Shown: positions 8,569 to 17,725 of the stretch, piece after piece
How the letters are laid out: the number at the start of each line of letters is the position of its first letter
Numbering within the stretch: the first letter of the stretch is position 1
Assembly (NCBI GenBank): GCA_002337125.1
Contig: DDFJ01000001.1
Span: forward strand, 682,001-746,000
DNA from: Chitinophagaceae bacterium UBA1931
GTDB taxonomy: Bacteria; Bacteroidota; Bacteroidia; Chitinophagales; Chitinophagaceae
DNA length: 64,000 bases
Direction: 5' to 3'
The notes under the pieces: model-generated
What the model was told of the DNA's origin: nothing
What the model saw: only the letters and a program-made list of their open reading frames with translations
The model's database searches: none
Position numbers and translations under genes: made by a program

Positions 8569-10767
8569 ATGAGCATGAAGTTGGTTAGAAGAATAAAAAA
8601 TAATTTAACGTCGGCAGCATTCAGTTGCTTATTCCTGGGTATATCTTTTTTTAATTCCTATGCACAAATAAAACCTGCAGATCATAAAAAAAAGGATGCT
8701 TACCTGTTTGTTTATTTCACAGGAAATAAGGTGGAAGAAGAATCGATTCATTATGCAGTGAGTAAAGACGGGTTGAAGTTTTTTGCATTGAATGATAACA
8801 AACCGGTTATTTCTTCAAAAGAAATCAGTTCAACAGGTGGTGTCCGTGATCCACATATACTGCGTGGAGCAGATGGTAAAACATTTTACATGGTTGCAAC
8901 AGATATGGTTTCTGCACTTGGCTGGAGCTCAAATCGTGCAATGGTTTTATTGAAATCAACTGATCTTGTTAACTGGACTTCATCTGTGGTGAATATTCAA
9001 AAACGCTTTCCCGGTAACGACAGTTTACTTCGTGTATGGGCACCACAAACCATTTATGATGCAAAAGCAAAAAAATACATGATCTATTTTTCCATGAAGC
9101 ATGGACAGGATCCTGATAAAATTTATTATGCTTATGCCAATGAAACATTTACCGACCTGGAAACCGAACCAAAGCAATTATTCTTCAGCCCGGATAATGC
9201 GGCCTGTATTGATGGTGATATTGCAGAGAAGGACGGAAAGTTTTATTTGTTCTTTAAAACAGAAGACCGGAAACCCGGAATTAAAGTTGCTGTTTCAGAT
9301 CAGCTAACCGGTGGATATAAAATGTTCAGTGCAGATTATGTGCAGCAAACAACAAGTCCGGTTGAAGGTGCCGGTACTTTCAAACTCAATGATGGCAGTG
9401 GTTATATTCTCATGTATGATATGTACACCAGCGGCCGTTACCAGTTTACCAAAACAACTGATTTTAAAAATTTTAAAATTGCAGATGGTGATGTGTTTAT
9501 GAATTTTCATCCACGTCATGGAACAGTATTACCTGTTTCAAATGCAGAGGCAGAACTGCTGATGCGTAAATGGGGCACTGCTGCAACCGTTATCAGCACA
9601 GCATCCTCAAAACAAATACGTACAATCAATACAGAGATAGATACAGCCAATAAAACAGTTTATTTATCAGTACTGCCCCCAACAAACCTGGAGAGTTTTC
9701 ATCCTTCATTTATCAATCTGCCTGGTGTAACTGTAACACCATCAACTCCGCAAAATTTTGCAAAGGGTGCAGTGAATTATACAGTTTCAATTAAAGGCAA
9801 ACAGGTGGAAAAGTGGAAGGTATTTGTAAACGATTATCATAATCCTGTTGTTGCCGGTTATTATGCAGATCCTGATATTACCTGGTCAGAAAAAGAAAAG
9901 AAGTTTTTTCTTTATCCAACAAGTGATGGTTTTAATAACTGGTCGGGTACTTATTTCAAAACATTTTCATCAACCGATTTAATTAACTGGAAAGATGAAG
10001 GTGTGATTCTTGATTTGGTTAAAGATGTAAACTGGGCAAAACGCAATGCTTGGGCTCCCTGCATTCTTGAAAAGAAAATCAACAATCAATACAAATACTT
10101 TTTCTATTTCTGTGCTGCACAAAAAATTGGTGTGGCTGTTGCAGATAAACCAACCGGACCTTTTACTGATCTGGGTAAACCACTCATTGATAAACGTCCT
10201 GATGGAAAGAATGGTGGTCAGCAGATTGATCCTGATGTGTTCACCGATCCGCAAACAGGAAAAACTTATCTCTATTGGGGAAATGGATACATGGCAGTTG
10301 CTGAGTTGAATGATGATTTGATTTCCATTAAAAACGAAACAACGAAAATCATTACGCCATCTGATAAAACATTCCGTGAAGGAACAACTGTTTTCTTCCG
10401 TAACGGTTTGTATTATTTTTTGTGGAGTGAAGATGATACGAGAAGTGAAAACTATCGTGTACGTTACGGTACATCAACTTCACCAACAGGACCAATTACA
10501 ATTCCTGCAAACAATCTTGTGATTGCAAAAGATACAACAGCACGTATTTATGGTACAGGGCATAACTCTGTAATACAGGTTCCGGGAAAAGATGAATGGT
10601 ATATTGTTTATCACCGTTTCAATTATCCCAATGGAATTTACATGGGTAATGCTGCAGGTTATAACAGGGAAGTATGTATTGATGTTCTGGAGTTTAATGC
10701 TGACGGAACAATTAAACAATCAAGGCCTACACATAAAGGAATAAAACCTGTTGTGTTGAAGAAATAA
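8569..10767 (+). CDS. Tandem glycoside hydrolase family 43 protein (two catalytic domains)
   Basis: A 732-residue secreted protein (signal peptide ending near SYAQ) made of two GH43-like propellers. The first (about residues 40-345) has Asp in VRDPHIL, Asp in CIDGDIAE and Glu in PVEGAGTF. A linker of about 80 residues follows. The second (about residues 425-730) has Asp in YYADPDITW, Asp in IDPDVFTDP and Glu in FREGTTVFF. All three catalytic acids can therefore be seen in each half, so both may be active. Such a fusion could remove two different side-chain sugars from one glycan, or attack both ends of a linkage. It lies in the PUL1 operon. The start could be ATG 8569 or ATG 8575; this makes no difference to the signal peptide. 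Confidence 0.9.
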   Translation: MSMKLVRRIKNNLTSAAFSCLFLGISFFNSYAQIKPADHKKKDAYLFVYFTGNKVEEESIHYAVSKDGLKFFALNDNKPVISSKEISSTGGVRDPHILRGADGKTFYMVATDMVSALGWSSNRAMVLLKSTDLVNWTSSVVNIQKRFPGNDSLLRVWAPQTIYDAKAKKYMIYFSMKHGQDPDKIYYAYANETFTDLETEPKQLFFSPDNAACIDGDIAEKDGKFYLFFKTEDRKPGIKVAVSDQLTGGYKMFSADYVQQTTSPVEGAGTFKLNDGSGYILMYDMYTSGRYQFTKTTDFKNFKIADGDVFMNFHPRHGTVLPVSNAEAELLMRKWGTAATVISTASSKQIRTINTEIDTANKTVYLSVLPPTNLESFHPSFINLPGVTVTPSTPQNFAKGAVNYTVSIKGKQVEKWKVFVNDYHNPVVAGYYADPDITWSEKEKKFFLYPTSDGFNNWSGTYFKTFSSTDLINWKDEGVILDLVKDVNWAKRNAWAPCILEKKINNQYKYFFYFCAAQKIGVAVADKPTGPFTDLGKPLIDKRPDGKNGGQQIDPDVFTDPQTGKTYLYWGNGYMAVAELNDDLISIKNETTKIITPSDKTFREGTTVFFRNGLYYFLWSEDDTRSENYRVRYGTSTSPTGPITIPANNLVIAKDTTARIYGTGHNSVIQVPGKDEWYIVYHRFNYPNGIYMGNAAGYNREVCIDVLEFNADGTIKQSRPTHKGIKPVVLKK

Positions 10768-10796
10768 TTTTTAAACATCCTGGTAAAACGTTTATT

Positions 10797-12659
10797 ATGA
10801 AACGATCTGCTTTGCTTTTATTTGCTTTTGTAATGTTGTTGCAGTCATTGCTGATTGCACAGACTTCTCTTCTTACAAATATTCCCAACAGGAAAGCAAC
10901 AAGTCTTGATGGACGCTGGCAATACATCATCGATCCTTACGAAACAGGTTTTTATGATTACCGTTTTAAAGAACGTAAGGAAGATGATAAAGAAGCATTC
11001 TGGAATTCAGATGTTCAGGTTAACAGGTGGGATCGTAAAGAACATGGTTACATTGATAAATACAGTTTAAATGTACCGGGCGACTGGAATTCGCAAAAGC
11101 CGGAGTTTCTTTATTATGAAGGAACAGTCTGGTACAAAAAATCATTCGACTATAAAAAGACAAATGAAAGCAACAGGGTGTTTTTGTATTTCGGTGCAGT
11201 GAATTACCGGGCCGATGTTTATTTGAATGGTAAAAAACTTGGCTTTCATCTTGGCGGATTTACAGCATTCAATTTTGAAATACCTGCATCACTGCTGAAA
11301 GAGAAAGATAATTTTCTTGTTGTAAAAGTGGATAACAAACGTGGCAAGGAAGAAGTGCCAACTGTAAATACAGATTGGTGGAATTATGGTGGTATCACAC
11401 GTACTGTTGAACTGGTGGAAGTGCCTTCAACTTTTATTGAAGACTTTTCATTGCAGTTAACGAAAACTGCTGCAGGTGAAATTCCAAAAACAAAAAATGC
11501 AGTTGCAGCAGGAAACATAAAATTCAACGGAACTGTTCCTGCGAATTTTACAGTTGAAATTCCTGAACTGAAACTCAAGAAAACATTTGCAGCAAAAGAA
11601 TCTGTAACTGATTTCAGTTTAATTCTGCCAACGATTCAGTTATGGTCAACTGAAAATGCAAAGCTGTACAAAGTCATTATTACTGCAAGTGAAGACCGGA
11701 CAGAAGATCAGATTGGTTTCCGTACCATTGAAGCGTATGGCAACAATGTACTGCTCAATGGTAAACCCATTTTTATGCGGGGCATTTCTGTTCACGGAGA
11801 AATTGCTCAGGAAGGCCGCAGGGCATTTGGCAAACAGGATGCAGCATTACTCTTAAATGAAGCTAAGCAACTCGGGTGCAATATGGTGCGGCTTGCACAT
11901 TACCCGCATGATGAAGCAATGACAAGAATGGCTGATTCATTAGGGATGCTTGTGTGGAGTGAAATTCCAGTGTACTGGACAATCGATTTTGGCAATAAGG
12001 AAGTATATCAGAAAGCTGAAGCTCAGTTAACAGAAATGATTACACGTGATCGTAACCGGGCCAGCGTTATCATCTGGTCGGTTGGAAATGAAACACCCAT
12101 CAGCCCTGTACGTACTGAGTTTATGCATAATCTTATTAAAACTGCAAAAGCACTGGATAGTTCAAGAATGGTTTCAGCAGCATTGGAAGTAAATTATAAT
12201 TCAGGAAAAAATTTAAACCTGATTGATGATCCGCTTGGTGAGTTTGTTGATATTGTTGCATTCAACGAATATCTTGGATGGTATGGCGGATTGCCCAGCA
12301 ACTGCCGTACAACCAATTGGGGAACGCCTTATAAAAAGCCTTTGTTCATCAGTGAAACAGGTGCCGGTGCAAGAGGTGGAGTTCATGCTGATTCATTAAC
12401 CATCTTTAGCGAAGAATACCAGGAATGGTATTACAAAGAACAGGTTGCTATGCTGAAGCGTATGCCTGAAAATTTTGTTGGTATTTCACCCTGGGTGTTA
12501 ACTGATTTCCGTTCGCCAAAACGTAATAATCCAAATTACCAGGAAGGATGGAACAGGAAAGGTTTGTACAGCAGTGAAGGCAAAAAGAAAAAAGCCTTTT
12601 ACATTTTGCAGGCGTATTATGAAGAAATGAAATTGAAACAGCCTGCCGTTAATAAATGA
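10797..12659 (+). CDS. Glycoside hydrolase family 2, beta-glucuronidase/galactosidase-like
   Basis: A 620-residue exported enzyme (signal peptide ending LLIAQ). It has the N-terminal sugar-binding jelly-roll (FYDYRFKER to VKVDNKRG), a short immunoglobulin-like domain, and a TIM barrel with Glu432 in WSVGNETP as acid/base and Glu520 in FISETGAGA as nucleophile. It lacks the C-terminal small-chain domain of LacZ-like enzymes, and its length and the SVGNE/SETGA motifs resemble beta-glucuronidase-type GH2 proteins. A beta-glucuronidase or a short beta-galactosidase is therefore likely. It starts 29 bases after the double GH43 gene and 13 bases before the DUF2264 gene. Confidence 0.9.
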   Translation: MKRSALLLFAFVMLLQSLLIAQTSLLTNIPNRKATSLDGRWQYIIDPYETGFYDYRFKERKEDDKEAFWNSDVQVNRWDRKEHGYIDKYSLNVPGDWNSQKPEFLYYEGTVWYKKSFDYKKTNESNRVFLYFGAVNYRADVYLNGKKLGFHLGGFTAFNFEIPASLLKEKDNFLVVKVDNKRGKEEVPTVNTDWWNYGGITRTVELVEVPSTFIEDFSLQLTKTAAGEIPKTKNAVAAGNIKFNGTVPANFTVEIPELKLKKTFAAKESVTDFSLILPTIQLWSTENAKLYKVIITASEDRTEDQIGFRTIEAYGNNVLLNGKPIFMRGISVHGEIAQEGRRAFGKQDAALLLNEAKQLGCNMVRLAHYPHDEAMTRMADSLGMLVWSEIPVYWTIDFGNKEVYQKAEAQLTEMITRDRNRASVIIWSVGNETPISPVRTEFMHNLIKTAKALDSSRMVSAALEVNYNSGKNLNLIDDPLGEFVDIVAFNEYLGWYGGLPSNCRTTNWGTPYKKPLFISETGAGARGGVHADSLTIFSEEYQEWYYKEQVAMLKRMPENFVGISPWVLTDFRSPKRNNPNYQEGWNRKGLYSSEGKKKKAFYILQAYYEEMKLKQPAVNK

Positions 12660-12672
12660 TGAAGTAAAAAAC

Positions 12673-14718
12673 ATGAAAACTATTACAGTTCTTGTTCTGT
12701 GTGTTTGTATTGGTCTTACAACAACTGCACAGAAAAAAAATGTTCACTCACCCGCCATTTCTCAACAGGTAAATGGCAAAACAATTTTTAAAATTGATCA
12801 GCCCGATTATAAATTAAGTCCATTAACGGGTATCACGAAAAAGCATTGGAAAGATGCAGCAAAGTATTTGCTGGAAGGAGCGTTCAGTTATATTCATAAC
12901 ATCGACGACCCGATGCGTTTTCCAAAAATGCCCGGCAAAAGTTATCCCAGAAACGAGGGACAAATACCAACAGAAAAACTGGAAGGTGTTTGCCGTACGT
13001 TGTTCATGGCTGTTCCTTTGTTGAAAGAAAATCCGGCATTGGAAATAAACGGAATCAAAGTTGGGGATTATTACCGTCATCAACTGGTTAGTCTATGCGA
13101 TTCAACAAAAGCAACATATATTAAGCACCGTGCATCCAATGGCGGACCAAGCCAGATACTTGTTGAGTTTGGAGGTTTATCTGTTTCCTTATTTGCAGCA
13201 CCTGAAATTCTGTGGCAACCGTTAACACAAAAACAAAAAGATGATCTTGCTGCCTTGATGTTAAGTTATGGCGATGGGCCAACCATTGGCAACAACTGGA
13301 AGTTCTTCAACATTTTTGTGTTGAGTTTTTTCAAAAGCCAGGGATATACCGTAAATGAAAAACTGCTGGTTGAATACGTGGAGAAATCATTAACTCATTA
13401 CCGTGGCAATGGCTGGTACCATGATGCGCCTGCTTATGATTATTACAGCATGTGGGCATTTGAAATGTACGGACCATTGTGGAGCGAATTTTTCGGGAAA
13501 AAATATTACCCGCAGTATGCACAGCAGTTTCTGAACAACTTCAGCGAAGTAAAAACAAGTTATCCTTACATGTTTGGCCGTGATGGTACAATGATTATGT
13601 GGGGCAGAAGTATGACCTATCGTTTTGGATCGGTTATACCGCTTGCATTGATGGGATTGAATAATGATCCTGCAGTAAATTATGGATGGATGCGGAGAAT
13701 TGCTTCAGGTACATTGCTGCAGTTTTTAAAAAATCCGGATTTCCTGCAAGATGATATTCCAACGCTTGGTTTTTACGGAGCATTTGAACCGGCTGTGCAA
13801 ACCTATAGCTGCAGGGGAAGTGTGTTCTGGATGGGTAAGGCATTTCTTGGTTTGCTTGTTCCGGACAATAGTCCTTTCTGGACAGCTAAAGAAAACGAAG
13901 GAGCCTGGCAAACTGAAATGAAGAAAGGAAATGTGTACAATCATTATTTCGACAGTTCACATATCCTGATTACGGATTATCCCAATATTGGTGCAAGTGA
14001 AATACGTGCCTGGTGCAAAGTAAAACTCATTGGCGCAAGTGAAACATTCCGTGCGAGTGAAAACTATAACCGTCTTTCTTACAACAGTGCATTTCCATGG
14101 CAGGCCGATAGTGTTCCTGGTGTTATTGCCATGAACTATCTCATCAAAAACAAAAAGAACGAGTGGGAAGCATTGCGTTTGTATGATTTCAAAAAGTTTG
14201 AAAATGGTGCTTATTACCGTGATGTTGCTTTGGAAACAAATCCCAACATCAAACTCAATTTAATTGATATGCCATTGCCCAACGGTATACTGCGTATCGA
14301 CCGTATAACAGGCGATACAAATTTTGATTATCGTTTGGGACATTATGCATTGCCGCAGCTGAAAACTGCAATCAAAGAAACAAAGCGAAATGTAAACGGT
14401 AACAATGTAACCATTATTGACAACGGTGAATACCAGCTTGCAATGGTTACGCTCAGTGGTTGGAACAGTATGGAAGTAATGCAGGCAAAAGGAGTGAACC
14501 CTGTGAGTGAAATCAGTAAAGTGATTGATGCAAGCGGTTATTTTAATCAATCAGCAACTTCTTCGGTGGTCACTATTACATTGATGCTCTGGAAACGGTC
14601 GGGTGTCCCTTTCACAAATGAGGAACTGCTCCCGGTAAAAAAGCTTATTATATCAGAAACGAAGCAGGTGAGTTTTACTGTAGGGCAGAAACAATACAAA
14701 ATCAATATAAGCGAATAA
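12673..14718 (+). CDS. DUF2264 family protein (probable glycoside-active enzyme)
   Basis: A 681-residue protein with a signal peptide (TTTAQ). The first 400 or so residues carry helix-rich blocks typical of DUF2264: SYPRNEGQ, EGVCRTLF, RASNGGPSQ, NNWKFFN, GNGWYHDAPAYDYYSMWAFEMYG (shown here as two neighbouring motifs), SYPYMFGRDG and GRSMTYRFG. They suggest an (alpha/alpha)6 toroid followed by a beta-sandwich, as in many lyases and hydrolases. My recollection, not verified, is that a DUF2264 protein of Bacteroides thetaiotaomicron was assigned as a beta-glucuronidase (GH154). It is the last gene of the PUL1 run and is followed by a terminator, so a role in the same glycan is likely. Confidence 0.82.
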   Translation: MKTITVLVLCVCIGLTTTAQKKNVHSPAISQQVNGKTIFKIDQPDYKLSPLTGITKKHWKDAAKYLLEGAFSYIHNIDDPMRFPKMPGKSYPRNEGQIPTEKLEGVCRTLFMAVPLLKENPALEINGIKVGDYYRHQLVSLCDSTKATYIKHRASNGGPSQILVEFGGLSVSLFAAPEILWQPLTQKQKDDLAALMLSYGDGPTIGNNWKFFNIFVLSFFKSQGYTVNEKLLVEYVEKSLTHYRGNGWYHDAPAYDYYSMWAFEMYGPLWSEFFGKKYYPQYAQQFLNNFSEVKTSYPYMFGRDGTMIMWGRSMTYRFGSVIPLALMGLNNDPAVNYGWMRRIASGTLLQFLKNPDFLQDDIPTLGFYGAFEPAVQTYSCRGSVFWMGKAFLGLLVPDNSPFWTAKENEGAWQTEMKKGNVYNHYFDSSHILITDYPNIGASEIRAWCKVKLIGASETFRASENYNRLSYNSAFPWQADSVPGVIAMNYLIKNKKNEWEALRLYDFKKFENGAYYRDVALETNPNIKLNLIDMPLPNGILRIDRITGDTNFDYRLGHYALPQLKTAIKETKRNVNGNNVTIIDNGEYQLAMVTLSGWNSMEVMQAKGVNPVSEISKVIDASGYFNQSATSSVVTITLMLWKRSGVPFTNEELLPVKKLIISETKQVSFTVGQKQYKINISE

Positions 14719-14760
14719 CATAACATAAGTTAATCTAACAGAGTTTGCCAGCTTAAGAAA

Positions 14761-14787
14761 ATGGTTCGTGTACTACGAGCCATTTTT
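14761..14787 (+). terminator. Rho-independent terminator at the end of PUL1
   Basis: A 9-bp stem (14761-14769 with 14775-14783, one G-T pair), a 5-base loop and a run of T residues, 42 bases after the DUF2264 stop. It marks the end of the PUL1 enzyme operon. Confidence 0.85.
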
Positions 14788-14952
14788 GTTTATGTTCATC
14801 AAGAACTTCTTTCAGTAAAAGCAACTTCTGAATTTAATTACGTGTAATCCCGTAATATGTCAAACTATCATTATACTTAGTAAAACATTCCAGTATATTT
14901 TCTTTTTTTTACATGCGATAATTCAAATATTATTTCTCAAAATTCAATATCC

Positions 14953-16431
14953 ATGAAGAAAAGTTTACACGTTTTCGAAAAGACTGCTTTGTTGTTATTT
15001 TATCCTCAACCTTATTTATATCGAAAAGCCACTAAAAGCCTGCTGATGTTCGGTATGGCTTTTTTGTTTTTAACTTCTGGCTTGAAAGCCCAGAGTGATT
15101 ACAGTCGTCTTTTCTGGCCCAACTATGATAATGACAGAATTGAAAAAATCAATCTTGATGCTTCTGGTCAAATAACTGCTGTTTCAAATGCTTCAGGTGT
15201 TGCAACGTGGGGGCCAGTCGGAATTGCAGTAGATGTTCCTCATGGAAAAATTTACTGGTTTGAAGATTACAATAAACAAATTAAACGTGCCAACCTTGAT
15301 GGCAGTAATGTGGAGGTATTCGCAACTTCAACCGGATGGGCTTATACATTGTTTGTTGATACCAAAAACAGTTACCTGTATTGGCCTAATTATGAAGCAG
15401 ACAAAATTGAACGTATAAATCTTGATGGTACAGGTCGGACAACTGTTGTAAGCAACGCCTCAGGGGTCGCCACCTATGGCCCTGTAGGTATAACTGTAGA
15501 TACGAAGAATGGAAAGATATACTGGTTTGAAGATTATAACAAACGCATTAAACGTTCAAACCTCGATGGTAGTTCAGTTGAAGTTTTTGCAACTGGAACA
15601 GGCTGGGCCTATTCACTCTATGTTGATAAACAGAATTCAAAACTTTACTGGCCTAATTATGAAGCAGACAAAATTGAACGTATGAATCTTGATGGGACGG
15701 GCAGAGCAAATGTTGTAACAGGAGCATCAGGAGTAGCCACGTATGGACCTATTGGTATAACACTTGACCTTGTTAACAATAAAATTTATTGGTTTGAGGA
15801 TGCAGGTAAGTCTATTAAACGTGCAAATCTTGATGGAAGCTCTGTTTCAACATTTATAGCAAGTACGGGTTGGGCATATAATCTGGTAATTCCTTTTGAT
15901 GAAACCATTGCAACATTGCCTGTAACTTTTGTTCAGTTCACAGCTCAAAGAAATAATGACAAGATTGCGCTTAACTGGCAAACAGCAAGGGAAGAAGGTG
16001 CAAAAGATTTTACAGTTCAGTTTAGTACAGATGGTACAAGTTGGAAAAATCTTGGAGTTATACCTGCCAAAGGGAATAGTGTAGGATTGCTTAATTACAG
16101 TTTTGAACATTCAAATCCTGTTAATGGTAAAAATTATTACCGCTTGCTGCAAACGGATAATGATGGATACATGAGTTATAGCCAGGTACGATTGATAAAT
16201 CTTTCATCTGAAAAGAATATATTTCAACTGATGGGTAATCCGGCTACAGGTAACATCATCAAAATACAAATGCTGCAAAAAGCTGAAATATCAATTTATG
16301 ACAGTAAGGCCCAGTTGCTTTACAAGGCAACGTTGGATGTTGGCATTCACGAAGTTCCTGCTGTAAAATTTGGGAAAGGTGTTTGCTTTATTAAATCAGG
16401 TTCAACTACGCAAAAGATAATTATCCAGTAA
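14953..16431 (+). CDS. Secreted YWTD-type beta-propeller protein with type IX sorting domain
   Basis: A 492-residue protein with a long signal region (a hydrophobic stretch before GLKAQ, about residues 30-47). Residues 51-317 are three 89-residue repeats. Each has two LDL-receptor class B-like units, with recurring WPNYEADKIERINLDG and IYWFEDYNKRIKRANLDG, so six blades in all. Residues 318-410 look like an immunoglobulin/fibronectin-like module (LPVTFVQF). The C-terminus (about 415-492, ending KGVCFIKSGSTTQKIIIQ) matches a type A sorting domain of the Bacteroidota type IX secretion system, so the protein is probably carried across the outer membrane. Its ligand is unknown. It has its own terminator and is separate from PUL1. 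Confidence 0.85.
   Translation: MKKSLHVFEKTALLLFYPQPYLYRKATKSLLMFGMAFLFLTSGLKAQSDYSRLFWPNYDNDRIEKINLDASGQITAVSNASGVATWGPVGIAVDVPHGKIYWFEDYNKQIKRANLDGSNVEVFATSTGWAYTLFVDTKNSYLYWPNYEADKIERINLDGTGRTTVVSNASGVATYGPVGITVDTKNGKIYWFEDYNKRIKRSNLDGSSVEVFATGTGWAYSLYVDKQNSKLYWPNYEADKIERMNLDGTGRANVVTGASGVATYGPIGITLDLVNNKIYWFEDAGKSIKRANLDGSSVSTFIASTGWAYNLVIPFDETIATLPVTFVQFTAQRNNDKIALNWQTAREEGAKDFTVQFSTDGTSWKNLGVIPAKGNSVGLLNYSFEHSNPVNGKNYYRLLQTDNDGYMSYSQVRLINLSSEKNIFQLMGNPATGNIIKIQMLQKAEISIYDSKAQLLYKATLDVGIHEVPAVKFGKGVCFIKSGSTTQKIIIQ
15103..15903 (+). repeat. Three tandem 267-bp coding repeats
   Basis: Copies start at 15103, 15370 and 15637, exactly 267 bases apart, all in frame in the propeller gene. Copies 2 and 3 share long identical DNA stretches, for example the one encoding WPNYEADKIER. 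This points to recent duplication or repeat homogenisation. Confidence 0.9.
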
Positions 16432-16460
16432 CATATTTCTATAAAATATCTGTTCTTTAA

Positions 16461-16488
16461 AATGACCTGACTTGCAGGTCATTTTTTT
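16461..16488 (+). terminator. Rho-independent terminator after the propeller gene
   Basis: A perfect 9-bp stem (16461-16469 with 16475-16483), a 5-base loop, and a T run immediately after. Confidence 0.88.
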
Positions 16489-16847
16489 TAATATGAGATT
16501 ACGATTACAAATAAATCTGCCTTTCGTTTACGTGTTAATAAGTATTTTATGAAATTAAGCAAGTGAAAATGTCGGTTAAGCCTGATCGTTCTTTTCTTTT
16601 GCGTGTAAGGTTTTATTGAGTAAAATTTCATTGTGCTTTTCTTGTGAAAACTTATTTGTTTTAATAAGGTACATAAGTTAACACTTTGGTGATTTAGAGT
16701 TAACAACAGCCCGTGTTCTCACGGGCTGTTATGTTTATGGCCAATTGTTTAACTGATATTTCAATACATTTGAATTTATCTTTCAGTATTTCTTTAAAAT
16801 AAAATCATGAAAAAACTCGTTCATTTTTCTTTTTAATTTCAGTTTAT
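16489..16847. other. Gene-poor gap with one strong hairpin and a promoter
   Basis: AT-rich interval without a convincing gene. A perfect 11-bp stem with a 4-base loop lies at 16705-16730, not followed by a real T run. Its role is unclear: it could be a decayed terminator or an RNA processing site. The promoter for the next gene is at 16745-16772. Confidence 0.6.
16745..16772 (+). promoter_or_regulatory. Bacteroidota-type promoter for the 16848 gene
   Basis: A -33 TTG at 16745-16747 and a perfect TAnnTTTG (TACATTTG) at 16765-16772 are separated by 17 bases. The gene starts 76 bases downstream. Confidence 0.5.
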
Positions 16848-17642
16848 ATGAAAAACTTTAAATGGTTTTTGTTCATTCTGTCATTGGCTTTTTTTTTAAG
16901 AGTTAATGCGCAGGATAATAATCCTGCAAGGCAGGAGTATAAGATAGCAGATTTGTATACAAAACTTCTTAATTCTGCCAGCAGTGCAAATTTTGATAGT
17001 ACAGAAATTCTTTCAAATAATTTCACTAAAGTTTTTGTATCATTCATCAAATCAAATACAGGTACATTATCTTACTCATTTAAGAAATTAAAAGAAAAAG
17101 GTTTTTATATTATCAGTTCTGCTGATGGAGATTTTCGGATATACACTTGGGACACGTGGACTGGTGGAACCATGCATTTCTTTAAAACTGTTTATCAGTG
17201 GAGAGCAAATGGTAAAGTCTATATAAAGGAAGTTCAGACGGATGAAGGTGATCCTGGCGGTTTCTGCTCAGAAATGTTTACAATAACTGTATTAGATAAA
17301 AAATTTTATCTACCTGTTACAAATGGCATTTATTCTTCTAAAGATGCTTCACAGTCAATTGGAGTTTTTACTATTATTAATAGTGCTTTAGTCGATACTG
17401 TAAAGTTATTTCACACTAAAACAAAGCAACTCAATTACATAGGAATCTCTTATGATTTTTTTAGTGTTGCTGACAGGCCTGAACGTCCTGTAAAACTTAT
17501 TACTTATGATGAAAAGTTTAAAATATTGTATATACCTGTTGTAAATGATAAGGCTGAGGTCACAAAACGTAATATTCTTTATCAGCTCACGAATAATTAT
17601 TTTGAATTTATTGGAATAGAAATTGGAAAACGAAAAAAATGA
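16848..17642 (+). CDS. Secreted protein of unknown function
   Basis: A 264-residue protein with a clear signal peptide (FLRVNAQ) and otherwise soluble, mixed alpha/beta composition. Visible features are an aromatic-rich centre (RIYTWDTWTGGTMHFF) and a C-terminal half rich in beta-strand patterns (FKILYIPVV, NILYQLTNNYFEFIGIEIG). I do not recognise the family. It has its own promoter and stands alone between a terminator and the YdeI-like pair. It is most likely a periplasmic protein. Confidence 0.75.
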   Translation: MKNFKWFLFILSLAFFLRVNAQDNNPARQEYKIADLYTKLLNSASSANFDSTEILSNNFTKVFVSFIKSNTGTLSYSFKKLKEKGFYIISSADGDFRIYTWDTWTGGTMHFFKTVYQWRANGKVYIKEVQTDEGDPGGFCSEMFTITVLDKKFYLPVTNGIYSSKDASQSIGVFTIINSALVDTVKLFHTKTKQLNYIGISYDFFSVADRPERPVKLITYDEKFKILYIPVVNDKAEVTKRNILYQLTNNYFEFIGIEIGKRKK

Positions 17643-17725
17643 CTGTAATTTAAATTCTTTGATTTTGTTTGCTATCATTACTGTAAATGTATTTTGCAGA
17701 CTAATTAACAATAACCAATCATATC

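Noticed and set aside
16488..16706. Minus-strand frame of 72 codons
   Set aside because: AT-rich intergenic sequence between a terminator and a hairpin; no signal, domain or start context.
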